A DNA stretch of 64,000 bases from Perilla frutescens (taxonomy: Eukaryota; Streptophyta; Magnoliopsida; Lamiales; Lamiaceae). The notes beneath the pieces are model-generated. The model saw nothing but the letters and a program-made list of their open reading frames with translations. It was not told where the DNA came from and searched no databases. Every line of letters begins with the position of its first letter. Position 1 is the stretch's first letter. The DNA lies in assembly GCA_026008535.1 (NCBI GenBank), contig BRKX01000014.1:50517006-50581005 (forward strand), read 5' to 3'. The position numbers and the translations under genes were made by a program. Positions 47,860-60,077 of this stretch are shown here, in pieces.

Positions 47860-49780
47860 TACGTTTTAAGAGTACTCACCCCATGTTTTTATTGTTTTTC
47901 AAGTCAGTGAGCTTGGAGCATCGTGAAGGAAATGGAATGGTCTCGCTTTTGATGTTTTGGATATTTAACTTGAATATTTGTGATTTGTTAGTTAAGTAAT
48001 CTATTTTGAGCCTAGTACTTTGTGGGCAATGACTTTTGAACTAATTTAAACTAGTAGTTAGATATTATGGTTTTATCAATTATGAATTTTATGATCTAGA
48101 ACTTATATGTTTTATTTTTTCTACTTAGAAATTATATTGTGATTATTGAAAAACAAACATATAAGCAATTATTTTCCAAATGATTCTACTCATTATTCCC
48201 CTACATAATTTCTAGCATGAACATTTTCAGAAAAAAAAAAAAAAACTCAAATTATTATTATTGATAATTATTTTCGGCTTTAAAGAATAGAAGGAGTAAC
48301 ATTTTGAATTAAAGAATTTAGGGTGTTACAAAATATAAATAAAATTTAATAGATTCCAAAAATAGCAAATTATGTGGAAAACATTAATTACCCGAAGATT
48401 TCTGGCAGGGGTAATTGGACACTTAATAATTAATTAAATAACAAAAAAAAAAAGCTCTTCAATCTCTCATCTAAATTATATATCCTACATATAAGTGGAA
48501 GTAAGGGCTAGCCTTTTCAACGACTAATTATGTGGAAAACATTAATTACCCGAAGATTTCAAGCGGAAAGCCTCACATCAGAGCCCACTCCTCAAGTTTT
48601 TGCAGGGGGAGCCTTTATGGTTTGAACAAGCCCATTGTATAATCCTATGGAGAGAGAGAGAGAGGTGATCAAGGGAGAGAGAGAGAGAGTGAGTAGAGAA
48701 TAATTGGAGGATAAATTTCGATTGAAACTTTATTTATGAAGGAAAATGCTCTCCTAGAAAATAATTGGAGGATAAATTTTGACATAATTATAACCTCTTA
48801 AAAATACGAAAGAGATTTTACTTCAAATTTTAACACCGGCTAGATTCCTTCAAATCTTAATCCATCTCATTATTACAAAAATTACACAGTTCTTTGACGT
48901 GACATAGGAGGATGACTAAAAATTCAATCTCGTGGAACTGAGGATTGTCAAGAAGAATATAATTAATGAGTTATAACCTTTATGGGTAAAATTGAGAATT
49001 TTTTTTTGAGGGAGTAAAATTGAGATTTTGATAACGTTTTAATTGTAATTAATTACAGGGTGGGGTTGTAGATGTAATTAACTTCTACTTTGCAAATAAT
49101 AGATAAAACACCCAATTAATTTTACACATATATACAAATTAATTAAGTGGAACATTGTTTTCGTATATATGGTATATATGGAATTCTCTTCTTCACAAAA
49201 ATTCAAATTAATTGTAAAATGATGGCTTAATTTCAGCTTAAGTTTCTGATCTGATTATATATATGTTAGCTATGAGGTCTTGGTCGTTGCTTTCTTTTTT
49301 ATAGAGAGAAATATGAGTCTTGGTCTTCTGCTGTTTTAATGCATGAACAACAACAAAATACGAAGACTAATTGGCGAGTAAACAAAAATTAATGTTTGGG
49401 CCAAAATAGTAAAAATCTCATAATAATTTACTGATATATATATAATCTGCATATATATACGTACCTTTATTCAAAATGGTAGCTTAGAAGGAGGGTGCTT
49501 CATGATCTGATTTCAAATGGAATTCTGATGAACAATTAGCATTTCATATGCTATATATTTCTTCAGCTCTCGCAGTTCTTATTCTAATTAATTTTTGCAG
49601 GAAATTAGTAGAGTAGTTAAATTATTGATTCAATCTCATGTTACAGCTGTTTTAATGACTTTGAGCAAAAGCGTATGTGCAGACAAATGTGGGACAAAAG
49701 TAGTTAAATTATTAATTTACTTTTTCTTTTCTTTTCAATTTTAATGAACACTTCTTTATCTTTTATATAAAATTCGAAAA
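47860..49780. repeat. Duplicated spacer, blocks A to F (copy 4, most complete)
   Basis: Contains in order every block seen in copies 2 and 3: A 47860-48600, B 48605-48730, C 48735-49080, D ~49240, E ~49280-49400, F 49460-49690. Neither the hAT-like element nor the gypsy element is present here, so it serves as their empty-site reference. Confidence 0.85.
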
Positions 49781-49881
49781 AATGAGTCTCTCTCATGGTA
49801 CAGTACGAGAGAAAAGCGAAGATCAATACGATATAATGCAAGCAACGAAATTCTCTATCTTTTAACCGGTTAGAATGTTAG

Positions 49882-50314
49882 ATCCCGGTCGAGCTGTTCA
49901 GTTTTCCGATCAGCAACCTCAAACTGCAGCGGAACCAGCTCATCGGCCCGGTTGAGCCGGTTGATCATGAGGTGACGATCGCGACCGTCGATCTCAGCTT
50001 CAACCGACTGTCGGGGCAGATATCGCTGCTGTTCTGGACCATTGAGAATTTGTACATGAACAATAACCGGTTCACCGGTCGGGTGCCGAGTAACACAATG
50101 GACCGGTTGTTGGCGGCCATGCATACAGATATTATATTTGCAGTATAATTATCTGAGTGGGATCGAGATTAATCCGATGGTGGAGATTCCTCTGAGCTCA
50201 TCGCTGTGCCTACAGTATAACTGCATGGTCCTGCCCGTAGACACGCCCTGCCCGCTCAAGGCCGGTCCGGACAAATCAAGGCCCACTTCGCAGTGCATAG
50301 AGTGGAAAGGGTAA
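49882..50314 (+). pseudogene. C-terminal fragment of an LRR protein (At1g03440/At4g03010-like)
   Basis: Plus-strand frame from 49882 reads LKLQRNQLIGPV, then VDLSFNRLSGQIS, IENLYMNNNRFTGRVP and MDRLLAA: typical extracellular plant LRRs. After a one-base insertion near 50120 the match continues as ILYLQYNYLSGIEINP, SSLCLQYNCMVLPVDTPCPL and SRPTSQCIEWKG, ending at TAA 50312-50314. This C-terminal cysteine-rich cap is characteristic of a small family of secreted LRR proteins. The N-terminal two thirds are missing, and an in-frame TAG stands at 49879-49881. It is a truncated, frameshifted pseudogene, GC-richer than its surroundings. A minus-strand frame at 49870-50124 is its shadow. Confidence 0.85.
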
Positions 50315-50871
50315 GATGAGGATTTCACCTCTTTGGGCAGGGGTAAAATGGGAATTTAGTATTTAATTTTAGTTTAATAATTTCATTTATTCTATATTTG
50401 GTTATATGCGTAATTCTCTGGGTGATTATGGAATATAATTGTGGATAATCAATCGGATAAAATAGAAAGGAAGAAGAAATATTTTAGTTTGTTTTTATGG
50501 TTTTGTAGTTTTGGTGCCTTTTTTTAGCAGATTTTTACCGTTGTTTTTTAGTTTTGTAATCAGAGATTAATGGTTATTTTTATTAATTTTATGTAGTAAT
50601 TAGTTTATTCGTTGAAATGTGAAGTTAGCCTATTTTTTGTTTTTAGTAGGAGTTTATATATGCAAAAATAAAGTTTTATTATAGCATCCCTTGACTTTCA
50701 ATATTCATATATTGAGTATTATCCACATGGAATTACTTGAATACACATACTAAATGAACGATATTTCACGGGTTCAAATTTTCTCAATGCCACATGTTGG
50801 TTGTGTGAGTAAAAAAAATAAACGATATTTTTTTATTGTTAAAAAGGTTTAATTAATCCTATTACGATATA
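50315..50871. other. Spacer after the LRR fragment
   Basis: AT- and T-rich sequence that may include the former 3' untranslated region of the LRR gene. No other feature recognised. Confidence 0.5.
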
Positions 50872-51153
50872 CTCCCTCCTATTGAAAATATAAGTTTTTT
50901 TTACTCTTTTAACTATTTGCAAATTATAAGTCTTTATGGAAAATTTTGTCAATTTTACCCCCGATTAACACTACTAAAAAAATGGCCTATGACTACACTA
51001 ACTTTACTACACTTTAAAGCAAATGTCATCAGACATACTCTATTGATACATGCTCTTTATACTACATTTTATTAAAAAACTAACATGACACTGAGAAATA
51101 AATGTAATGACATAAGTCATTTGCTGACATTTAATTTAAAATGTCACATAACT

Positions 51154-54103
51154 TGTAACACCCCGGAAAAATATAGTATTACTTTATAGTTAGAAATTTC
51201 ATGAGATTAGAATCCAAATTACTTTGGCTAGTTAATTATAGGCTTAGAGACGTAATAAGATTAAGAAGTCTCGACCTTAGTTAAGTTTTCTAATTAAATA
51301 TTAGAAACTATATTATAAAAATAGAAATTAATGGGATCATTTTGGTACCAAGATCATTCGATCCGCACTTTATTTGGCTTATCAATAAAACTTATCTCAA
51401 GTGGCAATTTAAAATCTATTTATTCCAATGAGGCCATCATGAATTAAAGTCCAATTAACCAAATTAGTTTGGCCCAATTCAAGTTCAACAATTTTATTAT
51501 TTTCTGGTCCACATCCAGCCCAAAGTAAACCATTTGGATGAAAATCAGATTAGGTAGCTAGCTATTTAAAAAAAATCATTACGGAAGATATATCTATATA
51601 ATAACCACCAATCAACTCTAGTAACTTGGAATTCATTTGGAAGGTATTAGTGTACTTATGGTACACCTGTATGGTTATAGATATAGGTGTATAAATACTT
51701 TTGGGGATTAGTTGGGAGAGATCAGAAGTTTAAAAAAAAAACAAACGAAAGAAGGAAGAAAGGAAAGAAGAGAGGAGAGAAGGTGAGTTCTTTGGCAACC
51801 AAAACTTCATTTTGATTTAATTTCCGATCAAACCGATCGTTCAAAATTTACAATCTTTACGCCATCGCAAACCTCTTGCTATAACCTTGTTCTCCATGGC
51901 TTTATATTTTTGGTCTAAACTTACTTGGCCTTCGTTTTCTACATTGAAGTCTATTCAGCAATCATGTTGTATATTACCGTTTATCACCATTCGACATCAT
52001 TTTCATGCACCAAATCATGTCCTAAATTCATAAAATTTTGACTAGATGTTAATACAGGGGTATAGAACATACCTATGTAAAGATATTTTCAAATCACTGC
52101 TCTGAAAGTCGGGGAAGAAGCCACTTATGGCTGCTGTTCGCTGTTGCTCGCCGTTGTGCGACGCAGCAACTTGTCGGAGTTTTTCCCGACAATCCGAGTG
52201 TTGGTTTCTGATGTATTATATACCGTTTCGAACCTCTTGTATCAGGGTATCAATATATGGTTTCAAATCTTTGATCAAACACCATTTAACCCCTCATTTT
52301 CATGTCGAAAGGTTAACGGAAAAATCTGTCAAAAATATCGAAACTGATATCGTTCTTGGTTTCTTTCGCTTCTCCTGTTTTGATGGGTTGCAGAGATTGT
52401 AGTGATATGTAGATACCTACTAGATATATTGAGACATAGATTAATGGTTATGCTTTTACTATGTTATAGACGTAAGTGTGTGTGTGTGTGTCATGATGCT
52501 CATGTATTTTCATTAGTGAAAGTATATATGTGATATGAGGTTGCTGGAGACTCTTAGTCATTGGGAAGGTACTGTCATTAGGGAATGAGGTGCTAAAGGA
52601 GGTGTTAGAGGTTAATAAAAGTGGCTACCATGTAAGTTGGTGATGATGGTGTTAATCAAGGGTATTAGGGAGAAAAATGGAAATTTGATAAAATAATAAG
52701 TTTAATTAATTGAAGTATTTAAAATTTTACAATTTAATTCATTAAATTCAGTTAAGTTCAACTTTCCAAATTAAAAACCTATAAATAATAATTGGGTGCT
52801 TGGAGAATTAAATTAAGACTTTTATAAAATGCCATTAAGTCCTATAATTTCTAAAATTTTATATTTTGCCCCGAAAAAAATTCTAAAGTTTATAATTCAT
52901 TCCTAAATGTTAAATCAACCTTCTTAGTCATTGAATTTAGTTCAATTCGTCTTTATCCACTTAATTTTGTTTACGAAGTCCGATAAATTCTCAATCTAAA
53001 TTGTTTTGTTCCGTCAAATGCACATTATTCGCCCATTTGACTCCATTTATATTCCAAACGATCCCAAGACATAGGAAATTCCTACTTAAGTTATTTATGA
53101 TCTAAGTTATTACCTTATTGACCTATCTGAGGATTCTAAGTTAGAAATTTTAATTTGTATAGGTCGAGACGATCAAGAAGCATAGTAGCATCGCATACAA
53201 ATTTCACTGCACTTTGAGATCATTCAGGTGGGTTTTTCTATAACTCACAACTATGTTTTAAATTCGTCCATGAAAAGCATGTTAAATATTTTAATAGCAT
53301 TGTTTACGCAATGATTGGATGTTTTGAGACTTCATGCACAGAGGAATTCCGAATTATAAGCATAGATGGTTTACTTTGTGACTTACTGTCTAGATAAGTA
53401 ACCGTAAAGTATTCATGTGATCACATTGGGTCTCTCATCCAATGAAGAAGAGTAAACCTTGTTATAAAGAATGTTCATGGTTATTTTCCATGATTTATGC
53501 AATATAATAGTTTTAAAGCATGAAAGTTTATCTTGGACGAATGTTAATGGCCACTGAGTGTTTTCTGGCACTCAACCCAAATATTTTCAAATATTTTCAG
53601 GTCCTGGTGATCGAGCTGGTTGATGACGTGTTGCTGGTTTGGGTTTTGATGGTTAACCCTTATATGGTTTTTGCTTAAAACCATCTCTGGACTTATGTTT
53701 GTTTGTTAAATATTAAATGCTTCCGTTGAGACTCTGCAAAACTTTTAAGTTTGAAAGTTCCTGACCTCAGTGGTCAATTTTTTTATTGTATATATATATA
53801 AATAATTTGAATGTATATAAGGATGGCTGTGAAGTTTTCGAACGTGTGGTCTGATTGGCTATGTATATTGTTTATTGACAGGTCATAATTTGGTTATACG
53901 TGTGAGTTAGTGATTTTGAAAAGCTTGTTGAAAGTTGACTTTGAAAACACCTAAGTGTGTGGTTTGAACATTTTTAAGTTGGGGTGCTGCCCATTTTCAA
54001 GTTGTTTATGAATTTGCTTTAAATTCTTAAACTTATTTATCACGTAAGCATGTACGTATGTCTTTTGGTGACGTTTTGGTCCTAGTGGGACTGGGGCGTT
54101 ACA
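51154..54103 (+). repeat. Solo LTR of a Ty3/gypsy Tekay-like element (2950 bp)
   Basis: Starts TGTAACACCCCGG and ends GGGGCGTTACA, flanked by an exact 5-bp duplication TAACT (51149-51153 and 54104-54108). A segment around 53555-53605 (CACTCAACCCAAATATTTTC, then CAGGTCCTGG) corresponds to the conserved part of the LTRs at 38167-45903, but overall similarity is low, so it is another family of the same lineage. No internal domain remains, consistent with LTR-LTR recombination. Confidence 0.88.
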
Positions 54104-54153
54104 TAACTTCTATACTGAAAATAAAAATTATAACCATAAAAAATACTTAAGAA

Positions 54154-54156
54154 AAA

Positions 54157-54187
<31 letters not shown>
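54154..54187. repeat. (AAAT)n microsatellite
   Basis: About eight AAAT units just right of the solo LTR, inside the CACTA element. Confidence 0.9.
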
Positions 54188-55369
54188 GAGAGGATTATGC
54201 TATGTGGAAAACAGATGAGCAAATTTATTTCAAACTGAAATGATCGATTAATTATTTTAAAGAATTGTTTAAATTCAATCAGTGGAGAATAAAATAAGTA
54301 AGAATAATAAAATTAAAAATAGCCATTTTTAAGCCATAATTAAATGAAAATAAAGACTCCTAAAAAAATAAAAATAAAAAAGGAAATTAAATCAAGAAAT
54401 GCAAAACCCAAAACCTACAAGCTGCTGAGCTACTGACTGCTAAGGCGTAATTTAGCATGAATATTTCCCTCCCCCAAAATCCAAAACACAAAACAATCGC
54501 TTAATTATTAATTCCCTCCAACCTTTTTGTAATTAAAAAATAAAATAAAATTACGAGATATTAGGAATAGAAACTGCGACTACCCACTCCTCTCACCAAT
54601 GAACAAACAAAAGCTTCGTTCTGCAACCGTTTCATTTATCAAAATCAATTCGATGATTGTTTTCTTCACATCTGAAGAGGAGACAAGTAAGGGGATCGGA
54701 GAAATTTATCAACTCATCTCTGTCATCGTACACGACCGACGATCAAGGAGAGATTTCCTTCTTCAAAATTGAGAATCCCAAATTTACTTCCAAGGTTAGC
54801 GTCTCTAATTGCGAGGAATAAAGATATTAATTTGACTTTGGTTCTTACTTTTTAATTCACTAAATGTTTACAATGTTTTGGTTGGTTAATTGAGTATATG
54901 TATACATTTAATTTAGATATGTATAACTTGATGCCGGAAAACTTCATATTTATAATAATTGAGGATTTTGTTATGTTTGGAGGTGTTACCATATTTCTTT
55001 TCATTTAAGACTTATAATTTATGTCAATTTAGTAGTTCACTTATTTTGTTGAAAATATAAGTTCGTTGAAATTTTCAACAAAATATTGAAAAAAATCATT
55101 CTTTCATTTTTTGTTCATGTTAATGTAAAAATATTTTTCCCAGAATTTTGCCTCTGCCAAACTCAAAAAAAAAAAAAAAAGGTTTTCTTTTGCAAACACC
55201 TTGCTGCATAACTACAAATGATGGATTGGTTGATGGGGAAGTAATAAAATAAAACTTGGTTAACACTTTAATCTTCCTTATAAATAAATGATAGCTTCAT
55301 TATTTTTTTATTTTGATTTACATGTGTGATTTTAATTATTACTCTAACATACGCAGTTATGGCTAATAA

Positions 55370-55800
55370 ATTTCGAAAGCAGCGAAAATAAATTTTAATC
55401 TTCAAGATGAGCAAGTTATGTTCCAGCCAAATATGACGACAATTGAATATCATCCTCATATTGCCCATGCTGAAAATTTCTTGATCAATCATGCGAATAT
55501 GAGTCAGTAGACATCTTGTTTCCCCCTCTTATTTAAGCCGTTTTGATTATCTATATCATAGTAATTAAATTCATACTTGTATTTTTAGACAATAGGAATT
55601 TGATCTGCTATATTTATTATTATTGTTAACTAATTTTTTGATGATTTGTAGGCTTCATAGATAGGACTCAAGTGGGTAAAAGATATCTAATGCAAGTATG
55701 GAGTGATATTTCTATTGTCAATTTGATAGAAGAGAGGGATGAAAGAGTTTTTGAGGATCAGTGGATCAAAACTCTATCATATTGTAGGAGCTGTTTTTAA
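55370..55800 (+). other. Unidentified exon-like stretches inside the CACTA element
   Basis: An open run ending at 55508-55510 includes DEQVMFQPNMTTIEYHPHIA. After an acceptor-like TTTGTAG (55645-55651), a second run of ~48 codons reads FIDRTQVGKRYLMQVWSDIS and continues to a TAA near 55799. Codon composition is less AT-biased than the flanks. I do not recognise either peptide. They may be CACTA gene remnants or captured host exons. Confidence 0.3.
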
Positions 55801-57059
55801 TTTTTTTATAACTATTAGTTCTTCAAGCATTCATTTTGGGAGTCTAATAGGGGCAGTATATGTGTTTGCAATGAAAATTTGATCTTTTCTTAAGTTATGA
55901 TACTGAAGTTATATTTCATTTCCATGATATTATGCAGGAGTTAGAAAATTTTTTGCACTGATCAATTCCTAGACTACATATACAAGATGAACAAGTAAGT
56001 TTTATTTTTTTCATCATTATATCTAGTTTGTTTTTTGTAGGAATTAGACATTTTTCGTTTTCATAACATTGGTTAATGCTCTTTTCTCAAAAAAAAAAAA
56101 AAAAAAAACGTTGGTTAATGTTCAATTTGCATTGCAGATGGTACACACGAACCGATTAGCAACTCTTTTCATGGAAACATATGTGTGATCTCTTACATCA
56201 ACGACAAGGCTTGTTTTCAATCTTGCACTCCTTTCAAAGCTTGAAGATACATTTAATTTCTGATTTTCAGTAGTAGTTTTGCAGTAAAAAAAGGTTGACA
56301 AATTGTTATCAGACTTGTTGCACGTTTTGTAACTATCGTTGAATGTTAGACTTTGAGAATGGAAAATTATATATTTTGTTTCATAATATTGTTGCTGGAA
56401 CTTTTGCATATTTTAATTGTCGTTGTATATTGCTGAAATCACAGGAAATTACAAATAAAAGTGTTATTATGAAAAGTAATCTAATAATATTATAATTAAT
56501 TAAATATGAAAAATAATTTCATAATATTATAATTAATTAAATATGGGTGCAGATTAATTGATGTCATAATAAATGCTTTTGGTGACATTTTTTTTTTGTC
56601 ATTATACACAATCTAATCCAACGCTAAAAGTGTAATTATAGATTATCTTTCTTTACACAATATCTGTTGTTACATTAAAATAGACTACACTTCTAGGAAA
56701 TGTCATCACATCTCAAATGTAACTATAGCTAGTTTATATTACAATTCTGAGTGTCATCAAATCCTAATTTTCTAGTAGTGTAATGAACACATAAATTAAT
56801 ATAAATTCAATTAACTTGGTTTATGAATCTACTCACTTTCAAGATTAATCATTCCTTATTCTTTAATTCTTTCACCATTATTTATTTATACTTTTGAATC
56901 TACTCACTTTCGAGACTAATTGTTATGTTTTTCACCAAATATACTTAGAATTGCTATAAATATAAATTATATTTAATGAAGGTTAAATTGGGTAAAAATA
57001 TTATTTATTAAAACTTGTGCAACAACTCCAAATGACTTATATTTTGAATAGGAGGGAGT

Positions 57060-58357
57060 TGATCGGGCTTATTCTAATTGTTCTCATCTATGCTATTTCA
57101 TGTCTTAACCACTCGTTCATTGCATGTTTTGGAAAGATTTGATGTGTTTTTATGAGATGTGCAGGTGGAAGGAATGAAGTGAAGAAATGCTCCATCTTTT
57201 GAAGAATGCAAGCAAGCAGCTCGTAATACAGGCCGTTTGGGCAAGCCGCCAGAGGCATGGGCCGAGAAAATTCCAGAACTGAAGCTGTGCGCGACTTGGG
57301 CCTGTTTTGTGCGAAAATCTGATCCAGCCCAAGTTCTAGACGCGGATTTATGATCTTCATAGCCTAAAAGGAGTCCTATCCTTGGAAACTTCCTAGTCTA
57401 GATATAGAAGATTTATTTCCTTGTTGGATGTTTTAATTTTAGAGATAGCTTTTGATATATTAGGATTTATTTTGACTAGAATAGAGATTCCATCTCAGAA
57501 ACGCAACGCGGCAGAGCAGAGAGACGCAGAGAACAGATTTTTATTCTTCTATTTTCATTCTTTTTATCGTTTCTACTAAAATAATAATTGGAAGTTCTGG
57601 CCAATTAAATCTGTGAGATCTAAACATTTTTTCTCGATTAATTCATGCATGTGTATTTATTATCCTCCGTAAGTCGAGTCGTGATTGTTTCGATTAAACC
57701 GAGTAGTCGCGAATATTCGGAGTATAGGAATTAATCACTAGCCAATTAATTCGGCCATACGTAATCGTGGTTTAGGATTAATTAGTGGTAAAATCAGTAG
57801 CTAATACTGTGGGGATAATAATCTGGTTCGGTGATCCTGTGTCAGAGTTCGCTAGATTAGAATCGGATTTCTCTCGAGCATAAAGCAATTGGCTAATTAA
57901 ATCTATAAGAGTGTCTCTTTTGGGTTGTTAGTTGATTAGAGAAAATGTGTGGTGAAGTGTCTTCCTTCCATTCGAGAAAATATGGAGAAATAGGGATGTG
58001 TCAGTAAGTGTCTTCGGCATCCGCAACTGATTTACATGTGATAATTAATTGTATTCTTGAATCGAGGATCAGTATAATTGTGCCAGAGTGGAGTAGTTGA
58101 TATCCGGAATATTTCTAATTATTTGTTTAAACCCGTTGCTCGTGTGTGTATTTTAATTCCTTGTTATTTAATTATTTTCGTGCACTACAGTTTATACCCA
58201 TGAATTTCCCCCCTTGTAAAGTTGGTTTCTGCAGATTGGAAGTATAGAATAATTCTCGCCGGTCCTTTGGGAGACGATCTCGCTCGCCGCTGTACTGTGC
58301 AGCTTGGGCAAACCGACTGCTGTCGGATCTTTTATTTTTGGTGGAAACGACACACCA
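57060..58357 (+). repeat. 5' LTR of the gag-only element (1298 bp)
   Basis: TG...CA LTR. Compared with the 3' LTR it lacks 60 bp near 57597 (between GGAAGTTC and TGGCC). The 90-codon antisense frame 57360-57088 is duplicated in the other LTR and is not a gene. Confidence 0.95.
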
Positions 58358-58362
58358 AATTT

Positions 58363-58380
58363 TGGCGCCGCTGCCGGGGA
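58363..58380 (+). other. Primer-binding site, tRNA-Asp type
   Basis: TGGCGCCGCTGCCGGGGA, five bases after the LTR. It is complementary, with one mismatch, to the 3' end of plant cytosolic aspartate tRNA, a primer commonly used by Athila/Tat-type gypsy elements. Confidence 0.85.
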
Positions 58381-58460
58381 TCGGTTTTAAGCAGTTATTA
58401 TTCTAATATTTTCAGTTTGCAATTTTTTCTTTTCTTGGTTTTTCTTTATTCGCAGGAAAC

Positions 58461-60077
58461 ATGGCTGAACCTGCTCCCTTGATCCGAGAGTTGGGCCGTC
58501 ATCGAAACAATATGCCTATTTGCATCGTTCTACCTACCATCGCCCACAATGCAGAGATTCGGCCGGGGTTCATACAAGTGCTACCCAAATTCAGTGACGC
58601 ACCTGGAGAGAGTGCGCACACGCATTTAGCAGAGTTCGACTGGATTTGCTCTACCCTGCGTCCTCAAGGCTTTACGGATGACAACCTGCGCTTGTTAACT
58701 TTCTTACACACATTGCAAGGCCGAGCAAGGGAATGGGTTTTTGATCTCCCACTAGCTTCGATTACTACATGGGATGAGATGGAGGAGCAGTTCCTCTGCA
58801 AATTTTTCCCAGAGTCACGAGCTGCGAATCTTAGAAAGGCCATCAGCAGCATCAAGCAAAAATCTAATGAAAGTCTAGCTAATTATTGGGCGCGATTTCA
58901 GCAGTTGTGCCGAAGATGTCCAGACCACGGGTTCTCTGATTATCAGTTATTCACTAACTATTTTTACCGTGGTATGTCAACTTTTGATAGGAAGATCGTG
59001 GATGCTGCTAGCGGAGGGTCTCTCACCAACAAGACTCTAGCAGAGGCGAAACAGCTCATCATCGACATGGTCTCTGGTGGCCAGCAATATGAGGATGATG
59101 ATGATGACAGATACTGGTCTGTGAAGGGAGTTGAGAGAGCAGAAAATTCCGGAGTTAATGAGAAGATTGATGCTCTGACTTCTCTTGTCCGAGGTCTAGC
59201 TATGGTGCAGACACATAACACATATGATCCAGGTGAGAGAGACCATTCGAACTTCGGCTGGAGGCAGCCGCAGGGCAGTCAGTATGCCCAAACTGACCGA
59301 TCTGCACCGAGCATGACAGATATCATGATGTGTCTGGAGAAAAGCAGTGCCCTGGTGAACAATTTGGCACAAAGTCAGAAGGCTTTCCAGCAAGAAACAC
59401 AAGCCGCCCTAGGTAGTATGGGCATACAGATCACTCAGCTTGCCACTCAATTGAACAAGATGCAGGCGAATCAAGGCAAACTCCCCTTCCAAACTGAAAT
59501 GAATCCAAGAGCGCATGTTTGCGCTATCACTTTGAGAAGTGCAGAGGAGTTAGTTGAGTTGGAGGCTAAGAAGGAAAAGAACCCGCAGTATGGGCAAACT
59601 GCACAGACTGAAAACAAATCCAGTGCAAAAGAAGAACAACCAGCTGCCGAGTCTGCCCTTACTGAGGTGAAATCTGAATCCAAAATTTCTAACTCTCTGG
59701 TTGCAGCACCTTTTCCATCCAGGTTGATTCGAAACAAGAAAGAGGATGATGAGAAGGAGATCCTCGAGCTATTCAAGAAGGTACCTTTTGGTGGGCTGAC
59801 TAAAACCGCTGCAATAACAGATGAAGACGAGGAGATTCGAGATGTCATCATGCAGCTGTATACCACCAATGAATTCCCAACTCAGAACCTGACAGGCCGT
59901 ATGCCCAAACTGACTAACTCAAAGCCGTTTTTACCAGCTCATGTGAAGACCCCAGTGTTGGAGCTGAAAGGGCAAGAAACAAGGATGGTTGAGCTTTTGA
60001 GGAAGCATAAAGGTGTGAGGATGGAGACGACTACTTTTGACAGGGGTAGATCTGCTACCCCTGAAATTGTCTATTGA
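58461..60077 (+). CDS. Retrotransposon Gag polyprotein (Athila/Tat-like), intact 538 aa
   Basis: Structural capsid protein that would package the element's RNA into cytoplasmic virus-like particles. The frame opens with the first ATG after the primer-binding site and is uninterrupted. Residues ~55-200 form the retrotransposon gag domain: CSTLRPQGF, FLHTLQGRAREWVFDLP, TTWDEMEEQFLCKFFPESR, YWARFQQLCRRCPDHG and a DAASGGSLTNKT segment typical of Athila gags. A Q/N-rich middle follows, then PFPSRLIRNKKEDDEKEI at ~410-430, which in complete elements lies just before protease. No zinc knuckle is visible. The frame then ends at TGA after a unique tail, so pol was lost exactly beyond this point. Codon use is GC-richer than the flanks. 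Confidence 0.92.
   Translation: MAEPAPLIRELGRHRNNMPICIVLPTIAHNAEIRPGFIQVLPKFSDAPGESAHTHLAEFDWICSTLRPQGFTDDNLRLLTFLHTLQGRAREWVFDLPLASITTWDEMEEQFLCKFFPESRAANLRKAISSIKQKSNESLANYWARFQQLCRRCPDHGFSDYQLFTNYFYRGMSTFDRKIVDAASGGSLTNKTLAEAKQLIIDMVSGGQQYEDDDDDRYWSVKGVERAENSGVNEKIDALTSLVRGLAMVQTHNTYDPGERDHSNFGWRQPQGSQYAQTDRSAPSMTDIMMCLEKSSALVNNLAQSQKAFQQETQAALGSMGIQITQLATQLNKMQANQGKLPFQTEMNPRAHVCAITLRSAEELVELEAKKEKNPQYGQTAQTENKSSAKEEQPAAESALTEVKSESKISNSLVAAPFPSRLIRNKKEDDEKEILELFKKVPFGGLTKTAAITDEDEEIRDVIMQLYTTNEFPTQNLTGRMPKLTNSKPFLPAHVKTPVLELKGQETRMVELLRKHKGVRMETTTFDRGRSATPEIVY

Larger units (their letters stand above)
50969..56780. mobile_element. CACTA transposon, non-autonomous, carrying a solo LTR
   Basis: Begins CACTACTAAAAAAATGGC at 50969 and ends TTTTCTAGTAGTG at 56780. 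An exact 3-bp duplication TAA flanks it (50966-50968 and 56781-56783). Both arms share a subterminal motif AAATGTCATCA / TGACATTT in several copies. Without the solo LTR the element is about 2.86 kb. No transposase is recognised; short exon-like stretches of unknown origin lie at 54600-55800. Confidence 0.92.

Noticed and set aside
49870..50124. 84-codon minus-strand frame
   Set aside because: Antisense shadow of the plus-strand LRR fragment, whose LRR consensus is unmistakable.
57088..57360. 90-codon minus-strand frame, identical at 61746-62018
   Set aside because: Part of both LTRs of the gag-only element and antisense to its direction of transcription; no known domain.
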